In this document: piece by piece, positions 1-5,646 of the stretch
Numbering within the stretch: the first letter of the stretch is position 1
Layout of the letters: each line of letters opens with the position of its first letter
NCBI GenBank assembly: GCA_029881175.1
Contig: JAOUNC010000005.1
Location: 1 to 20,058 of the forward strand
DNA length: 20,058 bases
Direction: 5' to 3'
From: Nitrospirota bacterium
Lineage (GTDB): Bacteria; Nitrospirota; Nitrospiria; Nitrospirales; UBA8639
The notes under the pieces: model-generated
Told to the model about the DNA's origin: nothing
What the model saw: the letters and a program-made list of their open reading frames with translations, nothing else
Databases searched by the model: none
Position numbers and translations under genes: made by a program

Positions 1-720
1 TATCTGATATTTATCTCCCATGGCTTGCAAAGCCCCATTAAGAAATCCCACACATTGTCCTGCTGGGACATCCTTCTCTTCCCAAACCCCTGGCTCAGTT
101 CCCGGATATTCCACCTTCAAGGCCCCTTCCTTCACACAGAAGCTTTCCAACAATGCTACTTTACGAGCCGGATTTGATTGAGCCTGAAGACTGGTCCGAA
201 TTACAAAGAAATTTCTAGGCAACGACTCTTTGACCGTATTGCTTAAAGTCTGTTGGACCTCCGCCGTGATCAGTCCACCGTTGGTTGTCGCACGGATATT
301 AGGTGTGGAAAAGGTGAGGGACACAGGAGAAGAACCCTTTAGGGGGAGAGACCATTCTGCCGCCCCCAGTTGCAACGCCACAGATAGACCACCATCGTCC
401 ATCTTGCCCAACACGGCCTCAGAATATTCTTGAACGGTGATCAAACCCTGGTTTTCTAATAAAAGTTCCGCAACTGATTCTTCCTCTGTGGTAATCACAT
501 CTCCAATGCTCAAAGGAGACCGATATTTTGGGGCATATCCAGGTCCGTTATTCATTCCCGGGGTGACCGTCACCACGCCCCGCAATCCCGCGATGAGAGC
601 TTGGTTCTTTGAAGCTCCTTGTTGGGCAAAGACTTCAGATGCTTGAAGAGCCAAAAACCATCCGGGTCCAACAATTTGTAAGGCAATTACGGTAGATAAA
701 AGAATTTTGTGAAGAATCAT
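1..720 (-). CDS. FecR-like secreted protein, 3' end cut by window edge
   Basis: This minus-strand frame is open without a stop from the ATG at 718-720 to the left edge, giving 240 residues of an incomplete protein. Residues 1-32 form a signal peptide ending VFA before QQ, so the product is exported. Residues about 44-110 follow the FecR domain pattern: a 'LRGVVTVTPG' strand, 'PLSIGDVITTEEES', then 'AELLLENQGLITVQEYSEAVL'. FecR domains are best known from iron-sensing anti-sigma factors, but stand-alone secreted FecR proteins without the cytoplasmic anti-sigma part are common. This one starts with a cleavable signal peptide and has no N-terminal sigma-binding region, so it is probably a periplasmic or surface protein and not a sigma regulator. 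No sigma factor or TonB receptor lies beside it. The domain call is moderate; the role is unknown. Confidence 0.72.
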   Translation of the reverse strand, partial: MILHKILLSTVIALQIVGPGWFLALQASEVFAQQGASKNQALIAGLRGVVTVTPGMNNGPGYAPKYRSPLSIGDVITTEEESVAELLLENQGLITVQEYSEAVLGKMDDGGLSVALQLGAAEWSLPLKGSSPVSLTFSTPNIRATTNGGLITAEVQQTLSNTVKESLPRNFFVIRTSLQAQSNPARKVALLESFCVKEGALKVEYPGTEPGVWEEKDVPAGQCVGFLNGALQAMGDKYQI

Positions 721-1051
721 GGTGTTCAAATTTCCCAGAGAATTTTTGCGAGCATTATTCCTTAATCATCGTTCCCGCTGCTTGCTCAGCATTCAGACAA
801 GACTCTAAGGGTTTCTATCAAATTTGTAAACTTTGTGTCCATTACACGAAAGACCTACAGAATGATCGAATTCCCTCTTATTTTCTCAAGGTATCTTTGC
901 ATTTCCCCTAATTCTTTTTTCAAAGTGCTTCATTTGCTTGCATTGTCCACCGATAGATCTCGGTATGTCCTTCTCCTGCTGCCATCGTCTCCTTGTTAGA
1001 CATCTTCGCTTTGACCGTTCGAGGAGAGAAATCAGCCAATTTTCCAGGAAA
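721..1051. other. Intergenic region between divergent FecR-like and lipoprotein genes
   Basis: This 331-base stretch separates two divergent secreted-protein genes. Apart from the promoter candidate at 802-830 I see no RNA gene, repeat or convincing small gene. An in-frame upstream GTG-type extension of the lipoprotein gene to 938 exists, but its 38 extra residues are Cys/Arg-rich and would place the lipobox far from the N-terminus. Confidence 0.5.
802..830 (-). promoter_or_regulatory. Candidate sigma-70 promoter for the FecR-like gene
   Basis: On the minus strand TTTACA (825-830, five of six to the -35 consensus) and TAGAGT (802-807, four of six to the -10) are separated by 17 bases. The predicted transcript start would lie about 75 bases before the ATG. 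The match is reasonable but could occur by chance in AT-rich intergenic DNA. Confidence 0.35.
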
Positions 1052-1390
1052 ATGTTCAAGGGACTTCTGATCGCAGGCGGGCTTTGGTTTTGCGGGATTA
1101 ATCTGGCCGGATGCACCCAGCAAGGCCGTTATATGGAAACCCATGAGATTTCCAACCTGAAAGTAGTTTTTTTAGATGCCCAAAGTCTACAGGACATGTG
1201 GAAATCTAAGACGGGAAAGCCTGGCACACAATTTCAACCATGGCTACAAAAGGATTTGGCATCCGTCAAAACGGTTCGAGGTTTCTACGATTTTTCAACG
1301 GAAACCCTCTACTGCCCAAAATGGAACTATGAAGTCTGCGGCCACGAACTCCATCATGCTGCCCTGGGGCACTTTCATCCCAACGAGTAA
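1052..1390 (+). CDS. Small lipoprotein with C-terminal HELHH motif
   Basis: The predicted product has 112 residues. I chose the ATG at 1052 because it places a hydrophobic stretch and a lipobox (N-L-A-G-C, Cys21) correctly for signal peptidase II; an AGGA lies just upstream at short spacing. The frame also stays open back to 938. The mature part is unremarkable until the end, where C88, C96 and the string H98-E-L-H-H102 with H107 and H109 form a dense metal-ligand cluster. HELHH fits the HExxH pattern of zinc metallopeptidases, but the protein ends ten residues later, so no full peptidase domain is present. It could bind zinc without catalysis, or be a remnant or miniature of a peptidase. It is convergent with the next gene, 44 bases away. 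I do not recognise a named family. Confidence 0.6.
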   Translation: MFKGLLIAGGLWFCGINLAGCTQQGRYMETHEISNLKVVFLDAQSLQDMWKSKTGKPGTQFQPWLQKDLASVKTVRGFYDFSTETLYCPKWNYEVCGHELHHAALGHFHPNE

Positions 1391-1434
1391 ATTCACTTAT
1401 TGAATAACTAGTCACTTCCTCCCTCGCTTGACAA

Positions 1435-1965
1435 TCACTGTGCGGGGGCATTGTGTTGTTCTTTTAAAAACGGTTTTAACTGATCATAGGTTTGTCGGAG
1501 TAAAGCAGCATCGTGATCCCAAGCCTCCATTAACAAGGCAAACCGAGCCTTTTCATACCTTCCTGGCATCCAGGCCATAGCAAAGAGATTCCCCTCGTCT
1601 GACCAATATAATTGCATGACTGAAAGTTGCCGGCCCAAAGCATTAGTCACTTGATAACGCGATCTCACATCGGAGTATGGAGGTTTTCCAGGAAATCCCG
1701 TTTGCATGCGAATCCCACCAAATGCATACGTAATATACAAATGGATTTTGGACAAATGCTTAGCTCGTATACCAGCTTCAACCCGATCACATTCGTACCC
1801 TAAAAATTCCAGATGCTCCATAATCGGCTCCCTGGGGGCAGAGGTTTCGGCATGGACTACCGAACACATGAACAGGAGGAGGAAGCTCCAAATCACTACG
1901 GCTATCCTTTTCTCCTGATTTTCACTGTCACAATCTCTGTATCCTTTCCCTGTGTGCTTCACCAT
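1435..1965 (-). CDS. Hypothetical secreted protein
   Basis: The product has 176 residues. The ATG at 1963-1965 is supported by a strong AAGGGGG Shine-Dalgarno about eight bases upstream. A charged N-terminus of about 20 residues is followed by a hydrophobic segment (21-37) and a likely signal-peptidase site around VVHA/E (residue 39). The remaining 135 residues have no motif I recognise; they look like a compact alpha/beta periplasmic domain with three Trp and many Tyr and no clear catalytic signature. It lies tail-to-tail with the HELHH lipoprotein and back-to-back with the TPR/beta-barrel gene. The existence of the gene is well supported by the start signal and signal peptide, but the function is unknown. 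Confidence 0.65.
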   Translation of the reverse strand: MVKHTGKGYRDCDSENQEKRIAVVIWSFLLLFMCSVVHAETSAPREPIMEHLEFLGYECDRVEAGIRAKHLSKIHLYITYAFGGIRMQTGFPGKPPYSDVRSRYQVTNALGRQLSVMQLYWSDEGNLFAMAWMPGRYEKARFALLMEAWDHDAALLRQTYDQLKPFLKEQHNAPAQ

Positions 1966-2082
1966 ACTTTCAGCCCCCTTCTTTTTTCCTTATCTAGGAA
2001 ATACTTACTTACCCCGATAAATCCCCTCGGCGTTATCCACAGGAAAACGTTATCCTCGATCTCTGAACTGCGCCTATGAAAA

Positions 2083-2110
2083 TTGACAAATATCCTGAAA
2101 TCTTTGTAAA
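2083..2110 (+). promoter_or_regulatory. Candidate sigma-70 promoter for the TPR/beta-barrel gene
   Basis: A perfect TTGACA (2083-2088) is followed after 16 bases by TGTAAA (2105-2110, four of six to the -10 consensus). This would give a leader of about 130 bases before the ATG at 2246. The -35 is exact but the -10 is weak. Confidence 0.35.
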
Positions 2111-2245
2111 CCCTTGCCCTCATTGTAGACATCGTTCTAACCTGATGTAAATTTTCCTGTTCCATCGTCCCCCTTAACATTTGGACTCATCGAATATTCA
2201 GACAATCGTAATACCACAGTTACTCCTTCTCGAACAGGATGGGTT

Positions 2246-3910
2246 ATGCATAATCATAGTCTTCAAAAATTAATTCTTTTCTTCATAACTCTCATGATCC
2301 TTGCCACGCTCTGTGCGGGGGGCGCCGCCTGGGCGCAACGTGCGGATGCGAATGTCCTAGCGGCCAATGCCGCCATTGCTTATGACGATAAACAATACGA
2401 GGAAGCACTCCATCTGTTAAACCAAGCCCTTGGCTTAGATCCGCAACATGAGCGAAGTTTATTCTATAAAGGTTTGGTGTACTTGGGGCAAAAGAAGCCA
2501 GAACAGGCCATCGGGCCACTGGAAACCGTCCACCAACTCCGGCCAGAAGATTTAGACATTCAGCATCACCTTGGCGTGGCATATTTCGCGGTAGGGGATT
2601 ATGACAAGGCAAAACCGTTTCTCGACGCTGTTTATGAACAAAGTCCTGATACGGAAAACCTGGGCTATTATGTCGGATTTTTACGATATCGCGAGAAACA
2701 ATATGGGAAGGCAGTTGAAGCGTTCGATCGCAACCAAACCCCTAGCGCGGATATCCAGCAACTCAATGGCTTTTATCGTGGGTTAGCCCTAGGCGTCCTC
2801 GGGCTTCCCAGTGAAGCTATGACGGAACTCGAACAGGTTCAAAGGACTCAAGCGATTTCTCCACTCACACAGTCATCTATCCGTATTCGAGAAGCGCTTT
2901 CTGCTGGACAAATTTTTGGTCCAGAAAAACGGTTTCGTTTCCAGATCAGCGTAGGAGCCTTCTATGACGATAATGTCGCGATCAACCCAGATCCGGTTAA
3001 TACCATTCCTGTCTTGAATCCCCCGAATAATCCCAATACGGTCATAGACAGCCTTCGGCAAAGAAATACAACGGCCCCAGGGTTCGTCACCAACCTCCGG
3101 GCTGACTATTCGTTCTATAGGCAAGGTCCTTTCGAATTGACCGGAACCTATTCGTTTTTTCAAACGGTGAATGGAAATGGATTAGACGAATTCAATATTC
3201 AAAGTCATCTGGGCGGGGTATCAGGATTTTATCGCGGGGTTCTTTCTGACTTACCCTATCAGCTCGGAGCGCAATATACTTATGACTATGTTTTTCTTGA
3301 TGGAGACGGGTTTCTTTCCCGTCAGACCCCAACATTTAGCACCACAGTTCTCGAACCAACATTTACCCTGCCTGGGTTGGGAATCATCGGAAATTTGACG
3401 ACTTTTTTGTATCGCTATCAGATACAGAAATTTTTCCGTGAACCTGGCGACAACGATTCACGTTTCCAAGGTGACTCACGGGACGGATACAACAACATGT
3501 TGGGCCTCATCCATGCTTTCCGTCTTGCCAACGATCGAGTGCTGCTTCGCATCGGCTACCAATATGACAATCAAGTGACCGATGGTTCCTCGTTTGACTA
3601 TCGAGGTGACCGCCTGCTGACCGGGGGGCAATTTCAACTCCCTTGGTGGGAATTGTCGCTACGATACGATTACGATATTCACTGGCGTGATTATAAGCAT
3701 AATCAAACCACTCCAATTTTTACCGATCGTGACGGAAAACTCTCGAAGCGATATGACATTCAGCAAACCCATTTGGTTCAACTGACGAAGCCGCTACCCA
3801 ATGGCTTCTCACTCACCGCTCAATATCAGGGCATTCGCAACCAATCAAAGACTGCCCTCTATGATTATTCTAAAGATGTGTGGACCATGCTTGTCACGTG
3901 GACCTATTAG
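2246..3910 (+). CDS. TPR-repeat outer-membrane beta-barrel protein
   Basis: The product has 554 residues. The ATG at 2246 has AGGAT about seven bases upstream. Residues 1-30 are a signal peptide ending AWA. Residues about 36-205 hold four to five tetratricopeptide units, recognisable by the A-Y...A...L...P periodicity ('YEEALHLLNQALGLDP', 'PEQAIGPLETVHQLRPED', 'YDKAKPFLDAVYEQSPD'). From residue 228 the sequence changes to alternating aromatic and polar strands starting 'RFQISVGAFYDDNV' and ends with a terminal Tyr, typical of an outer-membrane barrel recognised by the BAM machinery. A periplasmic TPR part joined to a C-terminal barrel with a 'YDDNV'-type first strand resembles Slam (surface lipoprotein assembly modulator) and related export proteins, so a role in surface protein export or assembly is possible. 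That role is an inference from architecture. The lamin-tail PEP-CTERM gene lies downstream but is separately promoted. Confidence 0.78.
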   Translation: MHNHSLQKLILFFITLMILATLCAGGAAWAQRADANVLAANAAIAYDDKQYEEALHLLNQALGLDPQHERSLFYKGLVYLGQKKPEQAIGPLETVHQLRPEDLDIQHHLGVAYFAVGDYDKAKPFLDAVYEQSPDTENLGYYVGFLRYREKQYGKAVEAFDRNQTPSADIQQLNGFYRGLALGVLGLPSEAMTELEQVQRTQAISPLTQSSIRIREALSAGQIFGPEKRFRFQISVGAFYDDNVAINPDPVNTIPVLNPPNNPNTVIDSLRQRNTTAPGFVTNLRADYSFYRQGPFELTGTYSFFQTVNGNGLDEFNIQSHLGGVSGFYRGVLSDLPYQLGAQYTYDYVFLDGDGFLSRQTPTFSTTVLEPTFTLPGLGIIGNLTTFLYRYQIQKFFREPGDNDSRFQGDSRDGYNNMLGLIHAFRLANDRVLLRIGYQYDNQVTDGSSFDYRGDRLLTGGQFQLPWWELSLRYDYDIHWRDYKHNQTTPIFTDRDGKLSKRYDIQQTHLVQLTKPLPNGFSLTAQYQGIRNQSKTALYDYSKDVWTMLVTWTY

Positions 3911-4274
3911 TTTCCCCAGAGATGCCATCTGGTAAATTACTCACTGATTACCAATGGCCTCTCGGTGCTTCTCCCTTTTCGTCTTATCCGAGTAGGTATT
4001 TCTCATCAAGATTTTCTGGGGCAAGCTGCCCTCAATTGCCAACTCTGCCTTTCCTTCTCTACTCATTCCTATTGCATAAGTTTAAATTCTGCCAAGAAGG
4101 ATCAAATCTGTCATGTTTTTTTACGTAAGTTGACATTCCTTCGACGAGGGGGAAAACCACTCCCCCTATCATTCCTACATACTGCTTCCAGAAGCATGAA
4201 ACAAATTCCAGCATCCTGATCCAACTTCACTCAATATCACCACATTATTTCTATCGCCTTTCATTCTTAAAAAC
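3911..4274. other. Intergenic region after the TPR/barrel gene
   Basis: The gap to the next gene is 440 bases. Its last part holds the sigma-54-like promoter and inverted repeat listed separately. In 3911-4274 only one structure stands out, the hairpin at 4147-4167. Short open frames in this stretch show no start signals or protein-like composition, and I consider them spurious. Confidence 0.5.
4147..4167. terminator. GC-rich hairpin, possible weak terminator
   Basis: AGGGGGA (4147-4153) and TCCCCCT (4161-4167) form a perfect 7-bp stem around a seven-base loop. No T-run follows on the plus strand. It lies 236 bases after the TPR/barrel stop codon, so a terminator role is uncertain. Confidence 0.3.
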
Positions 4275-4291
4275 AGGCTTGTTTATTGCTT
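4275..4291 (+). promoter_or_regulatory. Sigma-54-like promoter for lamin-tail PEP-CTERM gene
   Basis: The element reads AGGCTTGTTTATTGCTT. It has GG at 4276-4277 and GC at 4288-4289 with exactly ten bases between, the invariant spacing of -24/-12 promoters (TGGCAC-N5-TTGC), and TTGC at the -12 box is exact. Transcription would start near 4300, about 50 bases before the ATG. Sigma-54 control through the PrsK/PrsR two-component system is described for PEP-CTERM genes in exosortase-bearing bacteria, so the placement makes biological sense. The C-A-C after GG is not conserved. Confidence 0.45.
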
Positions 4292-4296
4292 GAACG

Positions 4297-4339
4297 CCTT
4301 AAGAAAGTTGGAAAATTTTCACATTCATTTTTCTTAAGG
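4297..4339 (+). promoter_or_regulatory. 10-bp perfect inverted repeat flanking a palindrome, overlapping the SD
   Basis: CCTTAAGAAA (4297-4306) and TTTCTTAAGG (4330-4339) are exact inverted repeats. Between them is the perfect palindrome GAAAATTTTC (4311-4320). The right arm contains the AAGG of the Shine-Dalgarno AAGGGAG (4336-4342) of the gene starting at 4351. It may be a protein operator, or an mRNA hairpin that hides the ribosome site, if transcription starts upstream of the left arm. Confidence 0.5.
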
Positions 4340-4350
4340 GAGTCCTATCC

Positions 4351-5037
4351 ATGTCAAACGAACACCAACCACTTCGAAAAGGCCTCCTATTAGGTCTCGC
4401 CATCATTCTTGCTTCTTTACCCTGGGGATCGGCCCAAGCCACCAGCGTCTTTATTAATGAAATACATTATGACAACACTGGAACGGACGCTGGAGAGGCC
4501 GTTGAAATTGCCGGCCACGCCGGGACAGATTTAACCGGCTGGTCTCTCGTGCGGTATAACGGAAGCAATGGGACAGTGTATGATTCGGATGTGTTAGGCG
4601 GAGTCATCCTAAATCAACAAAATGGCTTTGGAACGATCCTCCTCAACTACCCAATAAATGGCTTGCAAAATGGTGCACCGGATGGCCTGGCTCTCGTCGA
4701 CGCAAGCAGCAACGTGGTTCAATTCCTGAGTTACGAGGGTTCCTTTACGGCTGTGGGAGGAGCAGCAAATGGGTTGACGAGTACGGACATTGGGGTCTCC
4801 GAATCTTCCAGTACCTCTATTGGAAATTCTTTACAGCTAACAGGCACAGGAACAATGTATGGGGATTTCACCTGGGCCGCAGCCATGCCCAACACTTTCG
4901 GTGCCGTGAATACGAGGCAAACATTCGAGAGCCAGCAACCCGTTCCAGAACCTTCGACCATATTTCTATTAGGCTCCGGCTTAACGGGCCTCAGCTTCTG
5001 GCGTTGGAAATCTCGAACCCACCGCTCTCTGACCTGA
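4351..5037 (+). CDS. Lamin-tail domain PEP-CTERM sorted protein
   Basis: The product has 228 residues. The ATG at 4351 follows AAGGGAG at good spacing. Residues 1-30 form a signal peptide ending AQA. Residues about 32-75 begin with 'VFINEIHYDNTGTDAGEAVE' and continue through a 'DLTGWSLVRYNG' strand, the hallmark opening of a lamin-tail (LTD) beta-sandwich, which occurs in bacterial surface proteins and nucleases. No catalytic domain accompanies it. The C-terminus (198-222) has the PEP-CTERM pattern: V-P-E-P, a hydrophobic segment, then a basic end with W-R-W-K-S-R. Exosortase-type enzymes cleave such tails and pass the protein to the cell surface or matrix. No exosortase lies in the window. 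The gene stands alone, with its own promoter signals and a terminator just after the stop. Confidence 0.85.
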   Translation: MSNEHQPLRKGLLLGLAIILASLPWGSAQATSVFINEIHYDNTGTDAGEAVEIAGHAGTDLTGWSLVRYNGSNGTVYDSDVLGGVILNQQNGFGTILLNYPINGLQNGAPDGLALVDASSNVVQFLSYEGSFTAVGGAANGLTSTDIGVSESSSTSIGNSLQLTGTGTMYGDFTWAAAMPNTFGAVNTRQTFESQQPVPEPSTIFLLGSGLTGLSFWRWKSRTHRSLT

Positions 5038-5050
5038 AGAAACACCTGAA

Positions 5051-5076
5051 GGGGCCTTCCTATCCAGGGAGGCCCC
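5051..5076. terminator. Bidirectional terminator hairpin overlapping the end of the DUF457 gene
   Basis: GGGGCCTTCC (5051-5060) pairs with GGGAGGCCCC (5067-5076) with one G-T pair and a six-base loop. It lies 14 bases after the PEP-CTERM stop codon, and the last base of the convergent minus-strand stop codon (5060) is inside its left arm. Neither flank has a long T-run, so efficiency is uncertain. Confidence 0.6.
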
Positions 5077-5632
5077 TGACCCTTCTCATGACCTTCAGCC
5101 CTATCAACCAAAAAGTTACCGGCATTCCAATCCACAGTAGCTCACTCCAGAGAACGCCCATTCCCCATGCAGAAAAAAATTCAAAAAGACCAATGGGCGA
5201 CACGATAAGAGGCCGCCACGGGAAAAAATACCGGGTCGAATCGAACGGCGCAAAAAACGCAATGCCCAACCCCCCATCAGTCATCGCATCCAAAATCCCA
5301 TGAGACATGGTCACACAAGAAAAATACAGCACAAGAACCCCAAACGACCGACTTCGAAATGGAAGATGAGGAACAGCCAGTCGTGGTACCAGGAGGCCCA
5401 CCATCACAGCAAAAATCAGGGAATGGCTAAACCCGCGATGCCCCATCATATGCTCATAGGGAATACCTAACACCAGGCCGATGACATCCACATCCGGCAA
5501 AAGACAGCAAGCGACCGTCAGCCACCAAAATCTTGAGGTGTGGAATTCGGAGCTGGTAGTTTTTCCCATGGCATACGCCACGGCTATGTGTCCGAAGCCC
5601 GAGGCCACATCGTTCCTTTCAGTTGAATTCAT
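5060..5632 (-). CDS. YdjM/DUF457-family membrane-bound metal-dependent hydrolase
   Basis: The product has 190 residues. Diagnostic motifs of the family appear in order: His15 in an early 'GFGHIAVAY', 'LLPDVDV' (44-50), 'HRGFSHSL' (65-72), 'HGILDAMTDGG' (111-121) and 'F-P-W-R-P-L' (137-142). Several hydrophobic stretches (36-56, 72-87, 97-110, 143-180) predict an inner-membrane protein with conserved His/Asp residues. The family is annotated as LexA-regulated, membrane-bound metal-dependent hydrolase; its substrate is not established. The ATG at 5630-5632 has AGGA at five bases on the minus strand. It diverges from the CocE-type gene across only 14 bases. A later start at a GTG codon 9 would still keep all motifs. 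Confidence 0.8.
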   Translation of the reverse strand: MNSTERNDVASGFGHIAVAYAMGKTTSSEFHTSRFWWLTVACCLLPDVDVIGLVLGIPYEHMMGHRGFSHSLIFAVMVGLLVPRLAVPHLPFRSRSFGVLVLYFSCVTMSHGILDAMTDGGLGIAFFAPFDSTRYFFPWRPLIVSPIGLFEFFSAWGMGVLWSELLWIGMPVTFWLIGLKVMRRVRGLPG

Positions 5633-5646
5633 GATATCCTAGGGAC
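5633..5646. promoter_or_regulatory. 14-base divergent spacer with double-sided Shine-Dalgarno
   Basis: The spacer holds the palindrome CCTAGG. Read on the plus strand, AGGGA precedes the ATG at 5647; read on the minus strand, AGGA precedes the ATG ending at 5632. Both genes therefore use the same few bases for ribosome binding, and their promoters must lie inside each other's coding sequence. Confidence 0.55.

Noticed and set aside
938..1051. N-terminal extension of the HELHH lipoprotein from position 938.
   Set aside because: It would put 38 polar, Cys/Arg-rich residues before the lipobox signal peptide, which is incompatible with normal lipoprotein export.
2033..2041. Perfect DnaA box TTATCCACA in the intergenic region before the TPR/barrel gene.
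   Set aside because: It is a single perfect copy without a cluster, AT-rich unwinding region or dnaA/dnaN/gidA genes; one exact 9-mer in 20 kb is not unusual.
3880..4219. Short plus-strand open frames between the TPR/barrel and lamin-tail genes.
   Set aside because: They overlap each other, lack ribosome sites and have Ser/Leu/Phe/Cys-rich composition typical of non-coding frames.
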